A DNA stretch of 46,133 bases, from the NCBI GenBank assembly GCA_947454465.1, contig CANGJP010000012.1:1-46133 (forward strand). The letters are read 5' to 3'. The notes below the pieces were generated by a model that searched no databases, had not been told where the DNA came from, and saw only the letters and a list, made by a program, of their open reading frames with translations. Shown here one piece after another: positions 28,330 through 37,302 of the stretch (its first letter is position 1; each line of letters opens with the position of its first letter). The position numbers and the translations under genes were made by a program. The stretch comes from Pseudomonadota bacterium. GTDB lineage: Bacteria; Pseudomonadota; Gammaproteobacteria; Steroidobacterales; Steroidobacteraceae.

Positions 28330-28955
28330 ATAGATACCGAATCAACCTTCGACAAGCCACACTGCTTATCATCATCAGCTTGATCTGCCTGATAGCCCTA
28401 TCCCTAACCAAGCAATGGACTAAAAACCAAATCGAACATAATGAACGAGCTTGGTTTGAAGCACAATTAAACGTACTCATCCCTGCAACCCTGCATAACA
28501 ACACATTATTGAATGACCGGGCATTCGTGGCCGACATCAACGACTTGAGCCCTACCAATCAACTATCGGTATATCGTGCTCGACTTGATGGAGCACCCAC
28601 TGCAGCAGTGATCCATGCCATCACACCTGATGGCTACAATGGCCCAATAGAACTACTCGTCGCTGTTGACTATAGCGGCATGGTGTTAGGAGTACGAATT
28701 CTCAATCATCATGAAACCCCAAATATGGGAGACGAATTTTCTCAACCTCAATCAAGATGGTTGGAAAAATTTGAGCATCGCTCTTTAACTGATCCTGACA
28801 CGCGCGGATGGAATATACGTAAGGATGGTGGTGACTTTGAGCAATTTACAAGCGCCACTATTACACCGAGAGCGATCATTCACGCAATTCAGCGCACACT
28901 GGATTATTATCAGCGTCATCGCGATTTAATATTCCAAACTCCAGGCAGCCCTTAA
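28326..28955 (+). CDS. rnfG: Electron transport complex subunit RnfG
   Basis: 209 residues. One N-terminal membrane anchor (ATLLIIISLICLIALSL) precedes a periplasmic FMN-binding domain. GPIELLVAVDYSGMVLGVRI and GGDFEQFTSATITPRAI are the family signatures; the Thr in TSAT (about residue 178) is the expected covalent FMN attachment site. Translationally coupled to rnfD through ATGA overlap and 1 bp before rnfE. Confidence 0.93.
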   Translation: MNRYRINLRQATLLIIISLICLIALSLTKQWTKNQIEHNERAWFEAQLNVLIPATLHNNTLLNDRAFVADINDLSPTNQLSVYRARLDGAPTAAVIHAITPDGYNGPIELLVAVDYSGMVLGVRILNHHETPNMGDEFSQPQSRWLEKFEHRSLTDPDTRGWNIRKDGGDFEQFTSATITPRAIIHAIQRTLDYYQRHRDLIFQTPGSP

Positions 28956-28956
28956 G

Positions 28957-29613
28957 ATGCACACTCCACCTCCATCGATGGACGTCAGCTGGCAGCATCC
29001 AACCTTTTTATTACCGCTGTTCGGCCTATGTACACTACTGGCTGCCACCGAGTCCCTGACCCTAGGGTTGAGTGTCGCCTTGATCGTTTTGCTCGTTACC
29101 CTATTAACCCATCTGCTGATGGTAACCCTGATCGGTATTGGAAATAGAGTTCCCACCACCAGCATCTGGTTAATTTCGACCAGCACTTTGACAGCACTCA
29201 TCGAGATACTGCTCCATGCATGGAACTATTCGCTATATAAAAAGTTGGGGCTATTTTTACCAATGATTGCAGTCATCCCACTTCTGCTAGGACGCAAGGA
29301 ACTACAGCATCACTATGCATCGCTTAATGTTTGCTTGATAAAGACGCTGCGTTTCAGCGCAGGTTACGCGATAGCAGCAATCGTATTAGGCGCAGGTCGC
29401 GAACTGGTAGGCCATGGCTCATTATTTACTGATGCCACCCAATTATGGGGCCCTTGGGCGGCGCCACTAGAACAACAGTTTTTCCCTGCAACGATGGGGT
29501 TTATGCTAGCCATACTGGCACCTGGTGCGTTTATTGCGCTGGGACTAGGTATCGCCTTGTATAACTTTCTGCAAGTGCAGCGACGCACTCGTGTCAAAGC
29601 AACTCAATCATGA
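28957..29613 (+). CDS. rnfE: Electron transport complex subunit RnfE (divergent)
   Basis: 218 residues, about six membrane segments. It keeps the first conserved cysteine (FGLCTLLA, Cys25), but the second is lost: E. coli has FIPLIVTNCIVVGR, here FLPMIAVIPLLLGR. The C-terminal stretch LAPGAFIALGLGIALYNFL is typical. RnfE partners RnfA in the membrane. Combined with the loss in RnfA, only two of four expected iron ligands remain. It overlaps nth by 4 bp. Confidence 0.88.
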   Translation: MHTPPPSMDVSWQHPTFLLPLFGLCTLLAATESLTLGLSVALIVLLVTLLTHLLMVTLIGIGNRVPTTSIWLISTSTLTALIEILLHAWNYSLYKKLGLFLPMIAVIPLLLGRKELQHHYASLNVCLIKTLRFSAGYAIAAIVLGAGRELVGHGSLFTDATQLWGPWAAPLEQQFFPATMGFMLAILAPGAFIALGLGIALYNFLQVQRRTRVKATQS

Positions 29614-30329
29614 ACCAGGAGCAACGTCGCGATTTTTTCTCGCGTTTAAAACTCTTAAATCCAAAACCAACCACCGAGTTGGAATACCACAGCCCATTTG
29701 AACTCCTGATTGCTGTCATTCTATCAGCACAGGCAACCGACAAAAGCGTAAACCTTGCCACGCGCAAGCTATACAAAGTTGCCAACACCCCTAAAGAATT
29801 TTATGCCCTCGGCATTGCTGAACTTTCCACATTCATTAAAACCATCGGTTTATTCAATGCCAAAGCCAAAAACATCATTGCGACCTGCAAGCTATTACTA
29901 GAGCATCATGGTGGCGAAGTGCCACGTACCCGTGAAGCTCTGGAAGCATTACCAGGCGTAGGACGAAAAACCGCCAATGTCATCCTCAATACGGCCTTCG
30001 GAGAACCCACTATCGCAGTTGATACGCACATTTTTAGGGTTTCAAACCGAACGGGGTTGGCACCTGGAAGCACTGTTCTGCAAGTGGAAAAGAAATTACT
30101 CAAAGCAGTACCAAAAGAATATGCACTTGACGCTCATCACTGGTTAATTCTTCATGGTCGCTATGTGTGTAAAGCTCGAAAACCAGACTGCGCACACTGC
30201 GTGCTGATTGATCTATGTCATTACAAACGTAAACTTAAGCAAACCGAAAAGGCAGTTGCCTTGTTTCCCGCTACCAAACAAAATACAAAAAGCCACTCAA
30301 CGGGAAAAACCCAAAAACACCATGGCTAA
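29610..30329 (+). CDS. nth: Endonuclease III
   Basis: 239 residues. A DNA glycosylase/AP lyase for oxidised pyrimidines. The helix-hairpin-helix LPGVGRKTANVIL with catalytic Lys, the catalytic Asp in AVDTHIFRVSNR, and the C-terminal [4Fe-4S] loop (CKARKPDCAHCVLIDLC, spacing C-x6-C-x2-C-x5-C) are all present. The last 25 residues form a basic tail absent from E. coli Nth (211). The rnf-nth order is the standard one. Confidence 0.97.
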   Translation: MNQEQRRDFFSRLKLLNPKPTTELEYHSPFELLIAVILSAQATDKSVNLATRKLYKVANTPKEFYALGIAELSTFIKTIGLFNAKAKNIIATCKLLLEHHGGEVPRTREALEALPGVGRKTANVILNTAFGEPTIAVDTHIFRVSNRTGLAPGSTVLQVEKKLLKAVPKEYALDAHHWLILHGRYVCKARKPDCAHCVLIDLCHYKRKLKQTEKAVALFPATKQNTKSHSTGKTQKHHG

Positions 30330-30864
30330 TACAGTCAGCACCCGCACATTCGACTTTAATACGGTGATACAAGATCCGTCATTAAGCTTATTTCAAAAAG
30401 TACTACTTGCAACAGACGGCACTGTCACGCAATTACTTGAAATCTATACAGGACAATCGGTCAAGGTAGAAAAATTGGCGCAAATAATTGTGCATAACGA
30501 GGCATGCGACCGACTACAAACTCAAGCGAGTCATGCGTTACTGAAGCGCAGCATATTACTTTGCAATCATCAGCAGACCCTTCTATATGCTCAATCTTAT
30601 TTTGTGATTGATCGGTTACCGGACAGTATGAATCAAGCACTCCTTAATAGTGACCAACCCATCGGGCTGCTGTGGCGTGCAGAACGGATGGAAACTTATC
30701 GTGAGATCGCGCACTTTTCTCGACAAGCCGATCCGGCTCTTGCCCATTATTTTAACGTTGCTGATGACGAACCGTTTCTAGCTCGCACCTATCTGATCTT
30801 TCGCCAGCATCAGCCTCTAGGCATGATTACCGAAAAATTTCCCGTCAGTTATTTCCGTTCTTAG
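30322..30864 (+). CDS. Chorismate pyruvate-lyase-like (DUF98/UbiC fold) protein
   Basis: 180 residues from ATG 30322, which overlaps the nth stop by 8 bp. The sequence resembles the DUF98/UbiC-like family: LLATDGTVTQLLEIYTGQSV at the N terminus, LLNSDQPIGLLWRAERMET in the middle and FLARTYLIFRQHQPLGMITE then KFPVSYF at the C terminus. Family members split chorismate into 4-hydroxybenzoate and pyruvate, the first step to ubiquinone. Similarity is by pattern only, so the reaction is tentative. It lies between nth and the DUF1841 gene in one run. Confidence 0.7.
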   Translation: MANTVSTRTFDFNTVIQDPSLSLFQKVLLATDGTVTQLLEIYTGQSVKVEKLAQIIVHNEACDRLQTQASHALLKRSILLCNHQQTLLYAQSYFVIDRLPDSMNQALLNSDQPIGLLWRAERMETYREIAHFSRQADPALAHYFNVADDEPFLARTYLIFRQHQPLGMITEKFPVSYFRS

Positions 30865-30877
30865 CTCACCCAACACC

Positions 30878-31315
30878 ATGCCCTTCTTCGATCATCAACG
30901 CCGTGACCAGCTAAGGCTCAAGTATTTTGAGGCCTGGCACAAACACTCTCATCATCTCCCCCTGCAGCCCCTCGAAGCTCAGATTGCGGACGTGATTAAA
31001 ATCCACACCGAATACCATGCGCTGTTTCAAGATCCTGACACGGTACTGGATCAAGACTGGAAACCCGAAGACGGCAATACCAATCCTTTCCTGCATATGG
31101 GATTACATTTAGCGGTAAGAGACCAAGTGGCAACGGACCGCCCTACCGGCATCAAATCCGCCTATCAGTCATTAATGAAACGCATCGGAGATACACACTC
31201 AGTCGAACATAAAATGATTGAATGCCTTGCTACTGAACTGTGGAATGCACAGCGTGGAAACATTCCACCCGATGAGCAAGCCTATCTAACCAACATCAAA
31301 AAACTAGCTCAGTAG
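30878..31315 (+). CDS. DUF1841-family protein
   Basis: 145 residues, soluble, no signal peptide. The conserved pattern is clear: QLRLKYFEAWHKHSHHLPLQ, PLEAQIADVIKIH, NPFLHMGLHLAVRDQVATDR and the C-terminal HMIECLATELWNAQ-like segment. DUF1841 proteins occur in beta- and gammaproteobacteria, often beside nth; their role is unknown. It is the last gene of the metG run, 13 bp after the preceding gene. Confidence 0.9.
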   Translation: MPFFDHQRRDQLRLKYFEAWHKHSHHLPLQPLEAQIADVIKIHTEYHALFQDPDTVLDQDWKPEDGNTNPFLHMGLHLAVRDQVATDRPTGIKSAYQSLMKRIGDTHSVEHKMIECLATELWNAQRGNIPPDEQAYLTNIKKLAQ

Positions 31316-31384
31316 TAACATGGATAGCTGGAATCATTTTACTGATACCGCACTTATGATTGTCAGTACACCATAGATCAGCCA

Positions 31385-31418
31385 ATAAAAAACGGTGTAA
31401 GCCAAAACCTACACCGTT
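31385..31418 (-). terminator. Terminator downstream of lpd
   Basis: Perfect 9-bp arms AACGGTGTA / TACACCGTT (31391-31399, 31410-31418) are followed on the minus strand by TTTTTATT. It lies about 30 bp after the lpd stop. The plus side has a weaker T-rich tail, so it may also stop transcription from the convergent DUF1841 gene. Confidence 0.8.
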
Positions 31419-31447
31419 CATTATTTTAATGATGCAAGCGGATCGCT

Positions 31448-32887
31448 CTATTTATTCGGAAAATCAATCGCAATCTTATCCGCTGCCAAAGCGGCTTCAT
31501 GAACCGCTTCCGACAAGGTTGGATGAGCGTGAATGGTTCGTTGGAAATCTTCGGTACTAGCTGAATACTCCATCGCAAGTACAGCCTCAGCAATCAGCTC
31601 ACCCGCCATCGGCCCGATGATATGCACACCCAGCACTTCATCCGTATCCACCGCTGAAATCATTTTGCAGAAGCCCACAGCCGCCTCCATCGCCCGGGCA
31701 CGCCCACTGGCCATGAATGGGAATGAACCGACCTTGTACGCACGGCCACTTCCTTTTACTTGCTGCTCTGTTTGACCCACCCAAGCAATTTCAGGAGCGG
31801 TATAAATCACGGATGGAATAATGTTGTAGTTCACCTCTGCATGCTTACCAGCAATCAGATCAGCTACTACCACACCTTCTTCCTTACCCTTGTGTGCCAA
31901 CATCGGCCCACGGACCAGATCGCCTACCGCCCAAACATTCGCCACTCCAGTGCGGCATTCGTGATCCACTTTTACAAAACCACGCTCGTCTAGCTCAATG
32001 CCTGCGCCTTCCGCAAGCAAATTACCTGTAAACGGACGACGACCAATCGCCACCACAACCTTATCAACAACGAGGCTCTGCTCACCGGCAGAATCCGCGT
32101 ATTTAAGCGTAACGCCGTCTTTGCCTTTCGTGGCAGCAGATACCTTGGCACCGAGCTTCACATCTAAACCCTGCTTTTTAAAATTCTTCAATGCTTCCGC
32201 GGCAACCGCTTGATCAGCCATGGGTAAAAAGCTATCGAGCGCTTCGAGCACGGTAACCTGGGCACCCAAGCGGTTCCATACACTGCCCAACTCCAAACCA
32301 ATGACACCCGCACCAATCACACCCAAACGCTTTGGCACAGCACCCAATTCCAACGCACCCCATGAATCAATGATGTCCTTACCATCAAACGGTAAGCTCT
32401 TCAATTCAGTAGGAACAGAGCCAGTAGCCAGCACCACGTGAGTGGCACTCAGCACTTGCACCTTGCCCTCTTTATCGGTGTATTCAACTTTGTTTACGCC
32501 ACCTTCGGCCTTGAGTAATTTGCCATGACCTACTAACGCCGTGACGCCTGCACCTTTAAGCAAGCCAGCAATACCTTGAGTTGAAGACTTAACAATTTTG
32601 CTCTTACGTGCCTGCATGGCGGCGACATCAAACTCGACACCCTTGAGCTTAATGCCATGCAGTGCAAACTCATGTTGCGCGCGGTGATATAACTCAGAAG
32701 ATTCGAGTAACGCCTTGGAAGGGATACAACCTGCATTTAAACAAGTGCCACCAAAAGCATACGTACCATCATAATTTTTCCAACCATCGATACAGGCCAC
32801 TTTCAACTTATTTTGACCTGCACGAATTGCCGCAGGATAACCGGCAGGACCTGCACCGATGACGATCACATCATATTGTTCGGACAT
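31448..32887 (-). CDS. lpd: Dihydrolipoyl dehydrogenase (E3)
   Basis: 479 residues. The FAD-binding GAGPAGYPAAIRAG, redox disulfide GGTCLNAGCIPSKALLESS, NAD-binding GAGVIGLELGSVW and the C-terminal catalytic His-Glu segment (HAHPTLSEA) are complete. It reoxidises the lipoyl groups of the 2-oxoglutarate dehydrogenase complex encoded upstream. Last gene of the sucA-sucB-lpd run, but separated from sucB by a terminator-like hairpin. Confidence 0.97.
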   Translation of the reverse strand: MSEQYDVIVIGAGPAGYPAAIRAGQNKLKVACIDGWKNYDGTYAFGGTCLNAGCIPSKALLESSELYHRAQHEFALHGIKLKGVEFDVAAMQARKSKIVKSSTQGIAGLLKGAGVTALVGHGKLLKAEGGVNKVEYTDKEGKVQVLSATHVVLATGSVPTELKSLPFDGKDIIDSWGALELGAVPKRLGVIGAGVIGLELGSVWNRLGAQVTVLEALDSFLPMADQAVAAEALKNFKKQGLDVKLGAKVSAATKGKDGVTLKYADSAGEQSLVVDKVVVAIGRRPFTGNLLAEGAGIELDERGFVKVDHECRTGVANVWAVGDLVRGPMLAHKGKEEGVVVADLIAGKHAEVNYNIIPSVIYTAPEIAWVGQTEQQVKGSGRAYKVGSFPFMASGRARAMEAAVGFCKMISAVDTDEVLGVHIIGPMAGELIAEAVLAMEYSASTEDFQRTIHAHPTLSEAVHEAALAADKIAIDFPNK

Positions 32888-32905
32888 GAGAACTCCGCAA
32901 GATAC

Positions 32906-32949
32906 AAATAAAAACGGGCAGCCAAAACACGTGTTCTAAGGCTGCCCGT
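32906..32949 (-). terminator. Terminator or attenuator between sucB and lpd
   Basis: A perfect 10-bp inverted repeat (ACGGGCAGCC / GGCTGCCCGT; 32914-32923 and 32940-32949) followed on the minus strand by TTTTATTT. It starts about 20 bp after the sucB stop and ends about 25 bp before the lpd start. It should reduce read-through, making lpd partly independent. Confidence 0.8.
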
Positions 32950-32968
32950 ACGTTAAATCACCAATAGA

Positions 32969-34144
32969 TTACAGTTGCAGCAACAGACGCGCGGGGTCTT
33001 CCAGCGCTTCCTTAATGGCCACAAGGAACTGTACGGACTCACGACCATCGACAATACGATGATCATAAGTGAGTGCCAGATACATCATCGGACGGATGAC
33101 AATCTGACCCTCCACGACCACAGGACGTTCCTGAATTTTATGCATACCTAGAATAGCCACTTGGGGCATATTCAAAATCGGCGTTGACAGCAACGAACCG
33201 AACACACCGCCATTGGTAATAGTAAACGTACCACCGGTCAAGTCTTCCAAACCGATTGACCCTTCGCGGGCTTTCTTAGCATAGTTACCCACCGCAGCTT
33301 CAAGTTCAGCCATGCTGAGATTTTCAGCATTACGAATGACCGGCACCATCAATCCGCGCTCAGTGGACACGGCCACGCCCATGTCATAGAACTCGTGATA
33401 GACAATGTCATTTCCATCTATGGAAGCATTCACCGCAGGGAATTTGCGCAGCGCTTCAATGGCGGCCTTGATAAAGAAAGAAGAGAAGCCCAACTTGACG
33501 CCATGAGCTTTTTCAAACTTATCTTTGTAGCGATTACGTAACTCGTTCACTGCCGTCATGTCTACTTCGTTAAACGTAGTCAACATTGCAGCGGTGGACT
33601 GAGCCTCCACCAAACGTTCGGCAATACGGGCACGCAAACGAGTCATGGGCACACGTTGTTCAGTACGCGCACCCTTGGCAGCCGGTAAGTTGGCAGCCGC
33701 TGGCTTAGACAGATGCTGAATTACATCACCTTTAGTGACGCGACCATCTTTACCACTGGCGGCCACTTCTGCAGGATTGATTGTGTTTTCTTCCATCATG
33801 CGACGCGCAGCAGGACCCGACTTATCAGCACCTTGTTTTGCAGCAACTGCAGGTTGCTCGATTTTAGCCGCAGCAGGCGCAGCGGCAGGAGCTGTTGTCG
33901 CTACTGCACCAGCCTCTACAATAGCAAGCACCTGACCACTGGTCACCGTTGTGCCATTCGTGACTCGAATCTCTTTAAGCACACCACTAGCAGGTGCCGG
34001 CACTTCCAGCATCACCTTATCCGTTTCCAGATCGACCAAATTTTCATCACGGGTGACGGCCTCGCCCACCTTTTTGTGCCACTTGGCCAGTAACGCATCG
34101 GCAACCGACTCAGGCAACTGGGGAACTTTTACTTCAATACTCAT
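32969..34144 (-). CDS. sucB: Dihydrolipoyllysine-residue succinyltransferase (E2)
   Basis: 391 residues. One N-terminal lipoyl domain (about 1-77) with the modified Lys in [15 protein letters not shown], an Ala/Pro-rich linker, a peripheral-subunit-binding domain ([15 protein letters not shown] then [15 protein letters not shown]) and the catalytic domain ending in [15 protein letters not shown]. Core of the 2-oxoglutarate dehydrogenase complex. It follows sucA by 51 bp. Confidence 0.97.
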   Translation of the reverse strand: MSIEVKVPQLPESVADALLAKWHKKVGEAVTRDENLVDLETDKVMLEVPAPASGVLKEIRVTNGTTVTSGQVLAIVEAGAVATTAPAAAPAAAKIEQPAVAAKQGADKSGPAARRMMEENTINPAEVAASGKDGRVTKGDVIQHLSKPAAANLPAAKGARTEQRVPMTRLRARIAERLVEAQSTAAMLTTFNEVDMTAVNELRNRYKDKFEKAHGVKLGFSSFFIKAAIEALRKFPAVNASIDGNDIVYHEFYDMGVAVSTERGLMVPVIRNAENLSMAELEAAVGNYAKKAREGSIGLEDLTGGTFTITNGGVFGSLLSTPILNMPQVAILGMHKIQERPVVVEGQIVIRPMMYLALTYDHRIVDGRESVQFLVAIKEALEDPARLLLQL

Positions 34145-34195
34145 GAATCTGACTCTGTGAATAGAAACTGATGGTAATCGTAAATATAAATCGAT

Positions 34196-37072
34196 TTATT
34201 TGGTCTTAGCAGAAGCGCTCTGTACCGCGCCATCTGCACTGACCTGAGAACGCAATGCCGCATCCAACAACCCTTGCAACTGCATGGTATGCAGCTTTGG
34301 GATACCGGTTGCAGGTGCTGCTGCACCGGCTCGACCCGCATAGAACAACTCGTGTTTTGCACTCAGTGGCTCTTGCAGTCGATGACGAATCTGGTACCAG
34401 CTACCTTGATTTTGCGGCTCTTCCTGACACCAGACAATCTCATTGGCGTTCTTGTACTTCTTAACCACCGCGGCATACTCGCGAGTCGGGAAAGGATACA
34501 ACTGTTCAATACGTACAATGGCCACATCATTAATGGCATCGTTACGGCGTGACTCCAACAAATCAAAGTAGACCTTGCCGGAGCAGAAAACAACACGCTT
34601 CACCGTATCGGCTTTCATGTCGTCAACTTCATCAATCACATTTTTAAATGTGCCACTGGTCAGATCTTCCAACGAAGATACTGACAGCTTATGACGCAGC
34701 AAACTCTTTGGCGTCATCACTATCAGCGGCTTACGTAGCTTGCGCTTCATTTGACGACGCAGCATATGGAACATTTGCGCCGGTGTTGAAGGGACGCACA
34801 CCTGAATGTTGTTCTCGGCCGCCAACTGCAAGAATCGTTCAAGGCGCGCTGAAGAGTGCTCCGGCCCCTGCCCTTCATAGCCATGCGGCAAGAACAAGGT
34901 CAAACCACACAAACGTCCCCACTTAGCCTCACCAGAAGTGATGAACTGATCGATGATCACCTGCGCACCATTGGCAAAGTCACCAAATTGACCTTCCCAT
35001 ATGGTCAAACAGTTAGGTTCAGTAGTCGAGAAACCATACTCGAAACCCAATACTGCCTCTTCAGACAGTAACGAATCAATCACAGTAAATCGTGGCTGAG
35101 TCGGCGATAAATGTTGCAACGGTATATGGCTGTTACCCGTGGTCTGATCGTGCCATACCGCGTGACGATGGAAGAACGTACCACGACCACTATCCTGACC
35201 GCTGATACGAATCTCATGTCCTTCACTCAACAGCGAAGCATAAGCCATGGTTTCAGCCATACCCCAATCCAAGACCAACTCACCGGCTGCCATCTTTTCG
35301 CGATCTTGCACAATACGCACGATCTGACGATGTAATGTGACACCTTCAGGCACCTTAGTCAGCTTAGTGCCGTATTCACGCAACGATTCAAGCTTCACAC
35401 CGGTATCCGGCGACTCGCTCCAATCGGCATTCTGGTACTTGGTCCAATCCACCGTGTGCTTGTTGCCAATCAATCCTAATGACTGTGGCACGGGTGACTT
35501 ACCTTCATCCATCTCACGGCGATAGCGTTCAACCAACGCATCGGCATCCTCAACCGCAAGGGCTTTTTCACTGGCCAACCGCTCAGCATAAATCTGACGC
35601 GTAGTCGGCTTCTGACGAATCACTTGATACATGACGGGCTGAGTGGCTGCAGGCTCGTCGGCCTCGTTATGACCTAAACGACGATAGCAGACCATGTCAA
35701 TGACCACGTCTTTGTGGAAGGTATTGCGGTATTCCAACGCCAGACGAGCGACGAACACCACAGCTTCAGGATCATCACCATTAACGTGGAAAATCGGCGC
35801 CTCAATCATCTTCGCAGGATCACTGCTATACAACGTAGAGCGCGTATCGTGCGGATTGTGCGTGGTAAAGCCCACTTGGTTATTAATGATGACATGCACG
35901 GTACCGCCGGTCGCGTAGCCGCGAACCTGTGACAACTGCAGCGTTTCCATGATGACACCCTGACCTGCAAAGGCTGAATCACCATGAATCAGAATCGGCA
36001 TGACCTTATTGCCCGTGGTGTCATTGCAACGTTGCTGACGCGCACGTACCGACCCTTCTACCACCGGATTAACCACTTCTAGATGCGACGGGTTAAAGGC
36101 TAACGCCACGTGAACGTTGCCACCCGGCGTTTTAATATCAGTAGAAAAGCCCTTGTGATACTTCACATCGCCCGAACCCTGCATGTGATTTACATCGTAC
36201 TTGCCTTCAAATTCGGAAAACAATTGCTGAGGTGATTTACCCAACACATTAACCAATACATTGAGACGACCACGATGTGCCATACCAATGACAATTTCTT
36301 CAACACCCTGCACACCGCCCTGCTGAATGAGATCTTCCATCAATGGGATCAAGCTGTCTCCGCCTTCTAATGAGAAGCGCTTTTGTGCTGGATATTTAGT
36401 TGCCAAATATCGTTCAAGACCTTCCGCCGCGGTTAATTGCCACAGCAAATTTTTACGCTCTTCTGCGCTGAAGCCTTGATTAAGACGACCGTTTTGAAAT
36501 TTTTCCTGTAACCACAGGCGTTCATTCGTATCCGAAACATGGGCAAACTCGGCTCCGATGTTGCCGCAATAAATCTGACGATAGCGCGCCAGAATGTCAC
36601 GCAGCTTCATGCGCTTGGACTTCGCCGTGACATCGGTATGAGTAGAGATATGAAATTCGGAATCGAGATCCCGATCCGACAATCCAAAGTAACCCAGTTT
36701 GAGTACTTCAGGTTCAGGACGCTTCTGCAAGCCCAGGGGATCGATATCAGCGACTAAGTGACCGCGATTACAAATGACCTGTACCATGCGGGATACCGCA
36801 CCCTGCTTGGCCACCAGTTCTTCAGACACAGCACCGCTGCCGGTGGCTGACACTGCTGGATTCATTCGAGCACGCTGAGCCAGCGCTTCACGCACCGGCC
36901 CGTGAGCTACTTCACCCGCAGCCCCTTTACGCACCCCTCCGAAGTAATCCCGCCAGCGAGAATCAACCGATGCAGGATCGGTCAGAAATCGCTCATAAAG
37001 GGATTCTAAATAGGCGGCTTGGTCGGCCCCAAGGGCAGAAGTTTCGAGCAGCGCTCGCAATGACTCGCTCAT
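34196..37072 (-). CDS. sucA: 2-oxoglutarate dehydrogenase E1 component
   Basis: 958 residues, close to E. coli SucA (933). Family stretches: AAYLESLYERFLTDPASVD at the N terminus, EEIVIGMAHRGRLNVLVNVL, HGDSAFAGQGVIMETLQLS, VHVIINNQVGFTTH and CQEEPQNQGSW near the C terminus. It is the thiamine-diphosphate decarboxylase of the TCA-cycle complex. First gene of the operon. The 230 bp upstream presumably holds the promoter, but I could not place -35/-10 elements with confidence. Confidence 0.97.
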   Translation of the reverse strand: MSESLRALLETSALGADQAAYLESLYERFLTDPASVDSRWRDYFGGVRKGAAGEVAHGPVREALAQRARMNPAVSATGSGAVSEELVAKQGAVSRMVQVICNRGHLVADIDPLGLQKRPEPEVLKLGYFGLSDRDLDSEFHISTHTDVTAKSKRMKLRDILARYRQIYCGNIGAEFAHVSDTNERLWLQEKFQNGRLNQGFSAEERKNLLWQLTAAEGLERYLATKYPAQKRFSLEGGDSLIPLMEDLIQQGGVQGVEEIVIGMAHRGRLNVLVNVLGKSPQQLFSEFEGKYDVNHMQGSGDVKYHKGFSTDIKTPGGNVHVALAFNPSHLEVVNPVVEGSVRARQQRCNDTTGNKVMPILIHGDSAFAGQGVIMETLQLSQVRGYATGGTVHVIINNQVGFTTHNPHDTRSTLYSSDPAKMIEAPIFHVNGDDPEAVVFVARLALEYRNTFHKDVVIDMVCYRRLGHNEADEPAATQPVMYQVIRQKPTTRQIYAERLASEKALAVEDADALVERYRREMDEGKSPVPQSLGLIGNKHTVDWTKYQNADWSESPDTGVKLESLREYGTKLTKVPEGVTLHRQIVRIVQDREKMAAGELVLDWGMAETMAYASLLSEGHEIRISGQDSGRGTFFHRHAVWHDQTTGNSHIPLQHLSPTQPRFTVIDSLLSEEAVLGFEYGFSTTEPNCLTIWEGQFGDFANGAQVIIDQFITSGEAKWGRLCGLTLFLPHGYEGQGPEHSSARLERFLQLAAENNIQVCVPSTPAQMFHMLRRQMKRKLRKPLIVMTPKSLLRHKLSVSSLEDLTSGTFKNVIDEVDDMKADTVKRVVFCSGKVYFDLLESRRNDAINDVAIVRIEQLYPFPTREYAAVVKKYKNANEIVWCQEEPQNQGSWYQIRHRLQEPLSAKHELFYAGRAGAAAPATGIPKLHTMQLQGLLDAALRSQVSADGAVQSASAKTK

Positions 37073-37302
37073 CAGCGCAGTAGTCCTAGATACTTTATGG
37101 AAGAAATTGTCCGGCCAAAGCCGTTAAACAAGGCCGACAAGTTTAGCCGAACCCTCATCAAAATGAAAAAGATATAGACCAATTTGTGAGAGAAGGTTGC
37201 ATAAAATCTCTCCCCAACACCCATATTGGCCAGATTTAAGGCTCTAGGCAGGCCCCAACTGACCCCAATCGGCCTCACGGCAAGACTTAATCCTGGCGAC
37301 AC

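Noticed and set aside
37073-37302. 76-residue minus-strand frame upstream of sucA
   Set aside because: No ribosome binding site, no recognisable family features, and it occupies the likely sucA promoter region.
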